Assembly (NCBI GenBank): GCA_023474345.1
Contig: JAMCXS010000030.1
Span: forward strand, 1 to 64,000
Direction: 5' to 3'
Origin: Acidobacteriota bacterium
Lineage (GTDB): Bacteria > Acidobacteriota > Terriglobia > UBA7540
DNA: 64,000 nt
How positions within the stretch are numbered: position 1 is the stretch's first letter; each line of letters starts with the position of its first letter. Of this stretch, positions 54,249-62,635 are shown one piece after another. The notes below the pieces were generated by a model. That model saw nothing but the letters and a program-made list of their open reading frames with translations. It was not told where the DNA came from and did no database searches. The translations under genes were made by a program, and so were the position numbers.

Positions 54249-54456
54249 TGCGGAACAGGCGCAAACCCTACCCATGGCCAGACCTGACCTTGCGCCTGAG
54301 TCTTGTAACGTATTCCGCAATCTGCTCTCAATACACAAAACCCTTCAGCCCTCGGTCTAAACATCCCTTCAAGTCTCTCCGCTGAACTGACGATTGTCTC
54401 CGTACGCCGCCCAGAGGCCGTAAGCCAAGTATTGGGAGCCGGGGCAGCCGCAGGGG

Positions 54457-57400
54457 ATGTTGTTGAACGTTTTAGGGTTTCTCTTAGAGTGGAGCCGGAC
54501 GGTTGAATGGGCAAGAGTTCTTCTTCGTGTCTTCTGGGCAAGCTTGCTCATCCTGACCGTAGGGGTGCTCAGTGTGCGACCGGCCGTGAGTTTGAGGCAT
54601 GCGGCAGAATCAAACGCAATGGGCCGCTATGGTTCGCTGCCGCTCGTCTTCGAACTGAACCGGGGTCAGGCTGACCCGAGTGTCAAATTTCTGGCGCGCG
54701 GGAACGCCTCCACAGCTTTTCTTAATGCCAGAAGTATCCTCATCGCGCTGCGCCGAAGCAAGGCAAGTGTCAACGACGTGTTCGCGCCCCGGGAACTCCC
54801 TTCGTTCACCAGGTCTCGTGTGATAACGTGCACCGCTTTCGTCCGGGTTGGCCTGGTGGGAGCGAGCGCCTTGTCCCGTGCCGAAGGGATCGATCCCTTG
54901 GCAGGCAAGAGCAATTATTTTATTGGCAATGATCCCGCCAAATGGATCAAGAACGTCCCCACCTATGCCAAAGTGGAGTTTCCAGGGGTATATCCGGGGA
55001 TCGACGCCGTATATTACGGCAATCGGCGCAAGCTGGAGTTCGATTTCATCGTGTTCCCTGGAGCGAACCCTCGGGCGATCCGCTTGAAAATCATCGGAAA
55101 GACTACCCGTGCCAGTTTGCATGTTGATCAAACCGGAGACCTCGTGGTGCACACAGCGGCGGGCGACATACGCTTTCAGAAGCCTCGTGCCTACCAGATG
55201 GAGGGGACTCTGCAGAGCGGAGCGAAGCGGCTTGTGCAATCTCGCTACGTGGTCGAAAAGGACGGAACGGTCAGCTTCAATGTGGGCGACTACGACCGTA
55301 CGAAATCACTAACCATCGACCCGGTCCTGAGTTACTCGACTTACCTCGGTGGGAACGATCTCAATTACGCTTCTGGAATTGCCGTCGATGGGTCGGGCGA
55401 GACTTACATCACTGGCTATACGTCCTCAACGGACTTTCCGGTCGAGGGCGGGGTCCAGGACAATTTCTCGGGAGGCAGTTGCGATACAGATGTTAACACC
55501 TCTCCCTGTTTTGATGCCTTCGTGGCCAAGCTCAATCCCCAAGGTTCGGGACTTTTGTACTCCACTTACCTTGGAGGGACCGGCGACGATCGTGGAATTC
55601 GTATTGCTGTCGATGCCGCCGGAGAAGCCTACGTGGCTGGATTTACCGATTCGCTCGATTTTCCTGCGGCGAGCGCTTTTCAGGGTTCTCCCGGCGGGGG
55701 CAGTTGCGGTACGACGGCCTATCCATGCCCCTGCTTTGATGCGTTTGTTGCCAAGCTCAGCGCGTCCGGATCAAACTTGATATACGCAAGCTACTTGGGA
55801 GGGACGGGAGATGATTTTGCAAGCGATATTGCCGTGGATTCGGGCGGTAATGCCTACGTTGCCGGTTTCACATCCGCGGCAAATTTTCCCACCACTCACG
55901 GGGCACTGCAAACAAGCTTCGGAGGCGGACCGTTTGACGGCTTCATTACCAAGATTGGCCCCGCGGGCACGGCGCTGGTCTACTCGACCTACCTGGGCGG
56001 TAGCGGCGAAGATCATGTTGCGGCCATCGCGCTGGATGCTTCCGGCAACGCGTATTTGACAGGACAAACGAATTCAGCGAATTTCCCCACCGAAGGCGCG
56101 TTCCAGCCAAGTTACACTGCAACAACATGCGGTTCGGCGTTGAACAGCTTTCCCTGTTTTGAGGCCTTTGTCAGCAAATTAAATCCTGCCGGCACTGCCT
56201 TAATTTATTCGTCCTATTTGGGTGGGACCGCAGCAAGCTACGGCAACGGCATTGGTCTCGATACCTCCTGGAATGCTTACGTGACGGGTTGGACGACTTC
56301 AAAGGATTTTCCTGTCACCCCTTCAGCCTATGAAACGGCGTACAACGGATCGGACGAGGCTTTTGTTGCTAAAGTCACTCCTGCCGGCGACGCACTTGCG
56401 TACGCGACCTATCTTGGTGGCAGCAACCCTGATGTCGCTAATGCCGTTGCCGTCGATGCTACAGGCAACGCTTATATTGTCGGTTATGCTTACGGCGGAG
56501 GGTTTCCCGTTGTTTTGCCGCTCCAGATGAATAGCGGGGGCTTTTACGACGCCATCGTGACCGAGTTGAACGCGGCTGGTTCTGACCTTATCTCTTCGAC
56601 ATACTTGGGCGGGACGGGCGACGATTACGCCAACGATGTCGCCCTGGACGCTTCCGGCAACCTCTATGTCGCCGGCGACACTTTCTCAGCAGATTTTCCG
56701 ACTACACCGTCGGTTTTTACTACCGCTTACACCGGTGGGTCCTATGATGCCTGGATTGCAAAAATCAGTTCCCAGAACGCGCCGGGTCTGACCGCGGGTC
56801 CCAACCCTCTGGTTTTTTCCGGCCAGGAAGTTAACACCACCAGCGCTCCCTTAGTACTGAAGCTCGGAGATGCCGGCAGCGCGCCGCTGGGAATTTCAAA
56901 CATTGTGGTGGCGGGCGATTTTGCTCAAAAGAACAATTGTGGGGGGACGGTCGCGGCGGGCACAGCCTGTTCCATGAGTGTTACGTTCACTCCATCTGCG
57001 GCAGGCGTACGGACAGGCACGGTGACCTTTACGGATACCGCGGCCGGTAGCCCGCAGACGGTTAAGCTGACCGGCTACGGCACAAGCGGCGCGGTCAGCC
57101 TCTCCGCCAACAGCTTGGACTTCGGGTCGGTCACGATTGGAACAACCAGTGCGACTCAATCGGTGACATTGACGAACGTGGCGCAGTCACCGCTTGATAT
57201 CTCCAATATCCAAGCTGAAGGCGAGTACAGTGAGTCCAATACCTGTGGCAGCGTGGTTAACCCGGGCAGCGGTTGCACCATTACAATTACTTTTTCCCCC
57301 ACCTCTACGGGAACCATCGTCGGATCGGTGATGATCACCGATTCCGCCACCGACAGTCCGCAGACGATTGTTTTGACAGGAAGCGGTGCTTTGCCTTTTA

Positions 57401-58302
57401 CACTTACGGCGCAGCCGGCCTCGGTGAGCGTTCTGGAGGGAACCGACCAGGTCGAGTTTACGGTGTCCGCCTCAGCGACCGCCGGGTTTACGGGGTCGAT
57501 CGCTCTCGGCTGCTCAGACATTGCGCCGGCAACGTGTTCCTTTGACCCGGCAACGATTACGCCGGGAGGGGCCAGCACGCTTACGGTGGGAAATCTCAAT
57601 CAGGTGACCTCAACGTCACTCAGTTTTGCCGTGACAGGAACCATCGCTCAAACTTATAGCCCACTTACTTCCACGTCTGGCACAGCCTCGACAACAAACG
57701 GCACAACCACAGCAACACTGCCTCTTACAGTGAATTTTGAGGATTTCACGATTTCGGCTTCACCTTCTCAAGATTCAATCGGAGCGGGCCAGACGGCGAG
57801 CTATACGCTTACCCTTGCGCCGGTCAATGGATTCAACTTACCGGTGGAACTGGCGTGTGCGGGAGCTCCGCCCCAGGCTACCTGCACCCTTTCGCCCTCC
57901 TCGGTGAACATGGATGGTTCGACGCCGGCGAAGGTTACGCTGCAGCTTGCGACCACCGCACGATCCCTTGTTGAACCTCCTCCGGGCGTCTGGCTGTTTC
58001 CATGGGGTAGCCGCTGTTTGTGGTTGTTTGGCCTGTGGGGCTGGTGTGTTTTGGCAACCTTGGCTCGATTCGGAACCCGTAAACGGCAATCAGGAACCTG
58101 GTCGCCGATCAGAGGCGCAGGGTTGATGGTTCTAGTTTGCTTGTTGACGGCGTCATGTGGCGGGGGGGCGGGGGGCGGTGGCGTTGGTGCCGCGCCAGCG
58201 CCAAAAGAGCAGGGCACTCCTGCCGGGACTTATACATTGACTATAACCGCCACGGCAAAATCATTGAGCCACAGCGGGACGGTCACGTTAAGAGTCAATT
58301 GA
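54457..58302 (+). CDS. Large secreted SBBP-repeat protein with Ig-like domains and an internal membrane/CGGG insert
   Basis: 1281 residues from ATG 54457. Hydrophobic leader (FWASLLILTVGVLSVRPAVS), then a conserved N-terminal domain (YGSLPLVFELNRGQADP, KSNYFIGNDPAKW, PGVYPGIDAVYYGNRRKLEF). Seven SBBP units (YSTYLGG...GNAYVAGFT...FP) lie at about 290-770 and should form a beta-propeller. Two choice-of-anchor/ASPM-SPD2-Hydin-like domains (about 775-985) follow, then Ig-like domains. Near 1170-1250 an insert holds WLFPWGSRCLWLFGLWGWCVL, a basic run, and LVCLLTASCGGGAGGGG, after which the Ig-like sheet resumes (GTYTLTITATAKSLSHSGTV). Probably surface-exposed; function unknown. Confidence 0.88.
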   Translation: MLLNVLGFLLEWSRTVEWARVLLRVFWASLLILTVGVLSVRPAVSLRHAAESNAMGRYGSLPLVFELNRGQADPSVKFLARGNASTAFLNARSILIALRRSKASVNDVFAPRELPSFTRSRVITCTAFVRVGLVGASALSRAEGIDPLAGKSNYFIGNDPAKWIKNVPTYAKVEFPGVYPGIDAVYYGNRRKLEFDFIVFPGANPRAIRLKIIGKTTRASLHVDQTGDLVVHTAAGDIRFQKPRAYQMEGTLQSGAKRLVQSRYVVEKDGTVSFNVGDYDRTKSLTIDPVLSYSTYLGGNDLNYASGIAVDGSGETYITGYTSSTDFPVEGGVQDNFSGGSCDTDVNTSPCFDAFVAKLNPQGSGLLYSTYLGGTGDDRGIRIAVDAAGEAYVAGFTDSLDFPAASAFQGSPGGGSCGTTAYPCPCFDAFVAKLSASGSNLIYASYLGGTGDDFASDIAVDSGGNAYVAGFTSAANFPTTHGALQTSFGGGPFDGFITKIGPAGTALVYSTYLGGSGEDHVAAIALDASGNAYLTGQTNSANFPTEGAFQPSYTATTCGSALNSFPCFEAFVSKLNPAGTALIYSSYLGGTAASYGNGIGLDTSWNAYVTGWTTSKDFPVTPSAYETAYNGSDEAFVAKVTPAGDALAYATYLGGSNPDVANAVAVDATGNAYIVGYAYGGGFPVVLPLQMNSGGFYDAIVTELNAAGSDLISSTYLGGTGDDYANDVALDASGNLYVAGDTFSADFPTTPSVFTTAYTGGSYDAWIAKISSQNAPGLTAGPNPLVFSGQEVNTTSAPLVLKLGDAGSAPLGISNIVVAGDFAQKNNCGGTVAAGTACSMSVTFTPSAAGVRTGTVTFTDTAAGSPQTVKLTGYGTSGAVSLSANSLDFGSVTIGTTSATQSVTLTNVAQSPLDISNIQAEGEYSESNTCGSVVNPGSGCTITITFSPTSTGTIVGSVMITDSATDSPQTIVLTGSGALPFTLTAQPASVSVLEGTDQVEFTVSASATAGFTGSIALGCSDIAPATCSFDPATITPGGASTLTVGNLNQVTSTSLSFAVTGTIAQTYSPLTSTSGTASTTNGTTTATLPLTVNFEDFTISASPSQDSIGAGQTASYTLTLAPVNGFNLPVELACAGAPPQATCTLSPSSVNMDGSTPAKVTLQLATTARSLVEPPPGVWLFPWGSRCLWLFGLWGWCVLATLARFGTRKRQSGTWSPIRGAGLMVLVCLLTASCGGGAGGGGVGAAPAPKEQGTPAGTYTLTITATAKSLSHSGTVTLRVN

Positions 58303-58495
58303 GCCGGCGAGAAGAATCGCCGCGCCTGTCTCGACCGCAGAATCGGACAGCGAGGAGAGCCGCTGTGGCCAGGTCTCAACGGGAAGTAATCTACAGGCCA
58401 GTCTCCGATTTCATAAAGATGTCGGGCACAGCACGTTGAAGTCGGCACGAAAAAGACCGATATACATTTGGTAGCTGCCAAGAGGAACAACACGC

Positions 58496-58772
58496 ATGTT
58501 CTGGCGAAAATCGAGAAAACTCGTCGGCCTCGATGCCGGCTACGGGTTTTGGGGTCTTTATGATCTCCAACCTGAGCGCGAATTATGCGATCAATGCGGT
58601 GATTGCGGCGGCAGAAACGCGTGACGAGGCCAAGACAATTTCGCGCCCGTCAATCGTGACCCAGAACAACGTCGAGGGGACGGTGGTGCAAGGAGGACAG
58701 ATCCCCATTCAGACCACCATCAACAACACGATCAGCGCTCAATTTGTGATTCCCAAGGTACTGCCCACCTAG
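58496..58772 (+). pseudogene. Deletion scar joining the start of pilM to an internal piece of pilQ
   Basis: ATG 58496, with AGAGGAAC upstream, begins MFWRKSRKLVGLDAG, the typical start of the type IV pilus protein PilM, and then loses similarity. From about 58545, in another frame (that of ATG 58533), the sequence reads NLSANYAINAVIAAAETRDE and TISRPSIVTQNNVEGTVVQG with IPIQTTINNTISAQFV, a segment of a PilQ/GspD-type secretin. It then ends in unrelated residues and a stop at 58772. This looks like the two edges of a pilMNOPQ operon brought together by deletion, with the 3' end of pilQ also lost. Not expected to make a working protein. Confidence 0.78.
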
Positions 58773-58820
58773 CCCACTCCGGTTCGGCTTTAATCGTTGA
58801 ACTGTAGTAGAATCATTTAG

Positions 58821-58848
58821 AGGAGGAGGCAATGGCTTCCTCCTTTTT
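58821..58848 (+). terminator. Rho-independent terminator
   Basis: AGGAGGA pairs perfectly with TCCTCCT across a 10-base inner part, followed by five T residues. It sits 48 bases after the stop of the pilM/pilQ scar and just before the M24 peptidase gene; it may be the original terminator of the lost pil operon. Confidence 0.6.
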
Positions 58849-58859
58849 GTTTAAAGGCT

Positions 58860-59960
58860 ATGGCACAGGAAACCCATTCTCAATATTTCACGCTCAGACG
58901 CGAACGTCTTCTGGCGCAGCTTGAGGCACGGAAGCTCGCAGGCCTTTTGGTTACCAACCTGACCAATATCTTTTACTTAACCGGCTTCAGGGGAAGCGCT
59001 GGCGTGGCGCTGATAGGACCCTCGCGAAGCGTCCTTTGGGTAGATCCTCGCTATACCCTCCAGGCTCGCGAACAGGCGCAGGGCCTTGAGGTTAGGGAGG
59101 CAAAAGGAATCCTTGCTGAGGAGGCTGTTCGGTGGATTCGGAGGAAACGGCTTCACCGGGTGGGCTACGAAGACTCGACTCTCACCTGCCGAGAATTCTC
59201 TTTTCTTAAGCGGGAAGGTGGGCGCGAGCTTCGCTGGGTGCCGGCGGGTGGAGTGGTAGAAGACCTGCGAGTTGTGAAAGATGCCGAGGAGATCAACTCG
59301 ATTCGGAAGGCATGCCAGCTCACTGCGGAGGTTTTTGAGGAGGTGCGGCAAGAGATTCGACCGGGGATTCGAGAAGGTGACTTAGCGGCCGAAATCGAAT
59401 ATCGTATAAAGCGAAAGGGCGCCGAAGGGCTCGCTTTTGACACAATCGTGTGTTCGGGCAAGCGGAGTGCTTGGCCGCATGCTCGTCCTTCCGCCAAGTT
59501 ATTGGAGAAAAGCAACTTGGTAATCGTTGATCTCGGTGCTATACTTGGCGGATATGCAGCTGACATGACGCGAACCGTATACTTGGGAACCCCGGGACCG
59601 CGTGTCCGCAGGCTGTACGATGCTGTCCGGGACGCCCAGGAACAAGCGGTCGCAGCCGTTCGTGCCGGGAAGCGGGCGTGCGATATTGACCGAGTGGCAC
59701 GGAAGGTCCTGGAGCGTAGGAAGTTGGACAATTATTTTACTCATAGCACGGGACACGGTGTGGGACTGGAGATCCACGAGAGGCCACGGCTGGGGCGCAG
59801 CGACAAGACCCGCTTGGAAGACGGGTGCGTTATAACGGTTGAGCCAGGAGTGTACCTTGAAGGATTCGGGGGAGTCCGTGTTGAAGACACGGTCTTGGTG
59901 ACAGCCGGGATGTCTGAAGTGCTTACGCCGGCTGCAAAAGATATTTGGTTTACCAGTTAG
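58860..59960 (+). CDS. M24 family Xaa-Pro aminopeptidase
   Basis: 366 residues from ATG 58860. Creatinase-like N-domain (about 1-130: NLTNIFYLTGFRGSAGVALIG) and pita-bread catalytic domain with metal ligands in VDLGAILGGYAADMTRTV, HGVGLEIHERP, VEPGVYLEGFGGVRVEDTVL. Cytoplasmic peptidase releasing residues N-terminal to proline. Length typical of the short PepQ/PepP-like bacterial forms. Twenty bases before accB; in many bacteria this peptidase gene precedes accBC or efp. Confidence 0.95.
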   Translation: MAQETHSQYFTLRRERLLAQLEARKLAGLLVTNLTNIFYLTGFRGSAGVALIGPSRSVLWVDPRYTLQAREQAQGLEVREAKGILAEEAVRWIRRKRLHRVGYEDSTLTCREFSFLKREGGRELRWVPAGGVVEDLRVVKDAEEINSIRKACQLTAEVFEEVRQEIRPGIREGDLAAEIEYRIKRKGAEGLAFDTIVCSGKRSAWPHARPSAKLLEKSNLVIVDLGAILGGYAADMTRTVYLGTPGPRVRRLYDAVRDAQEQAVAAVRAGKRACDIDRVARKVLERRKLDNYFTHSTGHGVGLEIHERPRLGRSDKTRLEDGCVITVEPGVYLEGFGGVRVEDTVLVTAGMSEVLTPAAKDIWFTS

Positions 59961-59979
59961 GCTTTGACGGTAGGGAGCA

Positions 59980-60531
59980 ATGACAATGTCCGGCAAGAAA
60001 ATATCCCGCAGCAACGAGGGCACCGAGCGAAGCTGGGATCTGAAGGACATCCAGCAATTGATTGATTTGCTGATTCAGCGGGAAGTTGCCGAATTTGAAA
60101 TGGAAAAGGATGGGATGCGGATCCGCATCCTGCGCCGGGCGAGCGGTGGGACAGTCCTGTCCATGCCAACAGACGCGGCTCAATCCATTCCGGCGCCTTC
60201 CAACAACCACCTTCACGCCACGCCCGCGCAAGCTGATGCGCCGGCCGCGTCTGAGCCCGCATCCGAAGAGCCGTTGGAAGATCATCACGTGATCAAGTCC
60301 CCGATTGTAGGGACCTTTTATGCGTCGCCGGCGCCGGACGCTCCGCCTTTTGTCGATTTGGGCGACGATGTGGATGTGGGCCAGGTGCTCTGTATCGTTG
60401 AAGCGATGAAGCTGATGAACGAAATTGAATCCGAAGTTGCCGGACAGATCGTGCGCATCCATGTCGAAAACGGTCAGCCGGTGGAATACGGACAGCCCCT
60501 CTTTACCGTCAAGCCTTCTGAGCCGAAGTGA
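59980..60531 (+). CDS. accB: Acetyl-CoA carboxylase biotin carboxyl carrier protein
   Basis: 183 residues from ATG 59980; ATG 59986 has better spacing from GGGAG and may be used. N-terminal helix (DLKDIQQLIDLLIQREVAEF), an Ala/Pro-rich linker (about 60-100), and the biotinyl domain with Lys144 in EAMKLMNE, SPIVGTFYASPAPDAPPFV. Carries carboxybiotin between AccC and AccAD for malonyl-CoA synthesis. Followed by accC after 75 bases. Confidence 0.97.
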   Translation: MTMSGKKISRSNEGTERSWDLKDIQQLIDLLIQREVAEFEMEKDGMRIRILRRASGGTVLSMPTDAAQSIPAPSNNHLHATPAQADAPAASEPASEEPLEDHHVIKSPIVGTFYASPAPDAPPFVDLGDDVDVGQVLCIVEAMKLMNEIESEVAGQIVRIHVENGQPVEYGQPLFTVKPSEPK

Positions 60532-60606
60532 AAATTTGAAGTTCCGACCTGGCCGGTTGTAATCGGCTGGCTTGAGGGGCTGGAAACGCGTCGGCCAGCG
60601 TGACCT

Positions 60607-61953
60607 ATGTTTGGAAAGATTCTCATCGCCAATCGCGGGGAAATAGCGCTGCGGGTGCTTTGTGCCTGCAAGGAACTGGGGATTCGCACGGTCGCCGTCT
60701 ATTCCGAGCCTGACCGCTATTCGCTTCACGTGCGGTTTGCCGACGAAGCTGTTTGTATTGGGCCTGCCCGGAGTTCGGAAAGTTACCTGAATGTGGCCGC
60801 CATCATTTCTGCGGCGGAAATCACCGGGGCGGAGGCTATCCATCCCGGCTACGGTTTCCTGGCTGAGAATCCAAAATTTGCGGAGGTTTGTGAAACTTGC
60901 CGGCTGACTTTTATTGGACCACGGCCGGAATCCATTCGCTTGATGGGGGACAAAAACGCGGCGCGAAAGCGCATGGCGGAACTAGGTCTCCAAGTGCTCC
61001 CGGGAACAGAAGTTGTCAAGAGCGAGGCGGAGGCGTTAAAAGCCGCGGAACAAATCGGATACCCTGTTATGGTGAAGGCGGCCGCGGGTGGTGGTGGAAG
61101 GGGCATGCGCATTGTTGGTTCGGCGGATGAGTTGCCTGCCCTCTTGCAGACCGCTCAGAACGAGGCTGAAGCATCCTTTGGCTCTTCGGATGTGTACCTG
61201 GAAAAGTATATCGCTTCGCCTCGGCACATCGAATTCCAGGTGCTCGCAGACGAGCACGGAAGAGTTGTCCACCTCGGTGAGCGCGAATGCACGATCCAAC
61301 GGCGCCACCAGAAGGTATTGGAAGAATCGCCCTCCACACAGGTGGGGCCCGACCTTCGCCGCGAGGTAGGGGGCAAGGTCATTCAGGCGCTCAAGGCAAT
61401 CGGCTATAGGAACGCGGGTACGGTCGAATTCCTGATGGATGAAAACCGCAACCTTTATTTCCTTGAGATGAACACTCGAATTCAGGTCGAGCATGCTGTA
61501 ACGGAAATGGTGACGGGACTTGACTTGGTCAAGCTTCAAATCCAGGTTGCGGCCGGCGAAGCGCTGCCCATCGAGGGGGATACCATCGGGTTACGAGGGC
61601 ACGCCATCGAATGCCGGATTTGTGCCGAAGACGCAGAAAGCTTCACGCCTTCGGCCGGAAAGATTACGGGATTCCACGTGCCGGGCGGCACGGGAGTCAG
61701 AGTCGACACGGCCGCCTACGCGGAGTCCGTCATTCCGCCTTATTACGATTCCCTGATTGCCAAGCTGGTTGTCCATGGGAAAGACCGGACGGAAGCCATT
61801 CAACGAATGAGACGGGCGCTTGAAATGTTCATTGTTGAGGGCATCTCAACCTCAATCCCGCTCCATGAGAAGATCCTTGCCGACCCTGACTTTCAGGCAG
61901 GGAAGTTCAGCACGCAATTCCTGAGACGCTTTTCCCCGAACGGCGTGGGCTGA
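60607..61953 (+). CDS. accC: Acetyl-CoA carboxylase biotin carboxylase
   Basis: 448 residues from ATG 60607. ATP-grasp enzyme carboxylating the biotin of Acc[21 protein letters not shown] at the start, [41 protein letters not shown] glycine-rich loop, [37 protein letters not shown], and the C-terminal cap [18 protein letters not shown]. Intact and full length. accA and accD are not in the window. Confidence 0.98.
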   Translation: MFGKILIANRGEIALRVLCACKELGIRTVAVYSEPDRYSLHVRFADEAVCIGPARSSESYLNVAAIISAAEITGAEAIHPGYGFLAENPKFAEVCETCRLTFIGPRPESIRLMGDKNAARKRMAELGLQVLPGTEVVKSEAEALKAAEQIGYPVMVKAAAGGGGRGMRIVGSADELPALLQTAQNEAEASFGSSDVYLEKYIASPRHIEFQVLADEHGRVVHLGERECTIQRRHQKVLEESPSTQVGPDLRREVGGKVIQALKAIGYRNAGTVEFLMDENRNLYFLEMNTRIQVEHAVTEMVTGLDLVKLQIQVAAGEALPIEGDTIGLRGHAIECRICAEDAESFTPSAGKITGFHVPGGTGVRVDTAAYAESVIPPYYDSLIAKLVVHGKDRTEAIQRMRRALEMFIVEGISTSIPLHEKILADPDFQAGKFSTQFLRRFSPNGVG

Positions 61954-61956
61954 TGA

Positions 61957-62610
61957 ATGGAATCCGCCCACACATGGCAATTTATGGGTTCGCGCATTCC
62001 CCACCTCTACGCCATAATCGATGCCGCCCAGATGGGGGCGAAATCGCCTCTCCTCGTTGCAGAAACACTTCTATTGGCGGGCGTCCGTCTGATTCAATAT
62101 CGTGACAAAACTGGGACTTCTCGCCGGCTTTACGATGTGAGCCAGGAGATCGCCGGACAGGCGAGGCGTTGGAACGCCCTTTTTATTGTCAACGACCGGG
62201 CTGACATTGCTCGATCGTCGGGGGCTCACGGGGTTCATCTAGGCCAGGAGGATCTGCCCGTGGAAATGGCGCGCCGGGTTCTCCGCGATGGCCAGCAAAT
62301 AGGCATTTCCACTCATACCTTGGCTCAAGTCAGCCAGGCGGAATCTTCCTCCGCCGATTACGTTGCCTTTGGACCGATCTTTGCCACCCGCAGCAAAGAT
62401 CGGCCGGATCCCGTGGTAGGGCTGGACGGCTTGCGTCAGGCACGCGCGCTGACCCGCAAGCCTCTGGTTGCAATTGGGGGGATTACGCTTACGAATGCCC
62501 CGGCGGTGATTGAGGCGGGGGCGGACTCTGTAGCGGTGATTCACGACTTGCTTGCCGCGGAGGACATCGGGGCGCGCGCACGGGAATTTTTGCGGCTCCT
62601 GGGCGAATGA
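61957..62610 (+). CDS. thiE: Thiamine-phosphate synthase
   Basis: 217 residues from ATG 61957, three bases after the accC stop; ATG 61984 (MGSRIPHLYAI) is also possible. TIM barrel joining HMP-PP and THZ-P. Motifs: LLLAGVRLIQYRDKTG, IVNDRADIARSSGAHGVHLGQEDLP, ISTHTLAQ, DYVAFGPIFATRSK, VAIGGITLTNAP. Tight linkage to accC suggests co-transcription. No TPP riboswitch is seen upstream in the operon. Confidence 0.93.
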   Translation: MESAHTWQFMGSRIPHLYAIIDAAQMGAKSPLLVAETLLLAGVRLIQYRDKTGTSRRLYDVSQEIAGQARRWNALFIVNDRADIARSSGAHGVHLGQEDLPVEMARRVLRDGQQIGISTHTLAQVSQAESSSADYVAFGPIFATRSKDRPDPVVGLDGLRQARALTRKPLVAIGGITLTNAPAVIEAGADSVAVIHDLLAAEDIGARAREFLRLLGE

Positions 62611-62635
62611 CAGAACTTCTTAGCGGATTTCGATT

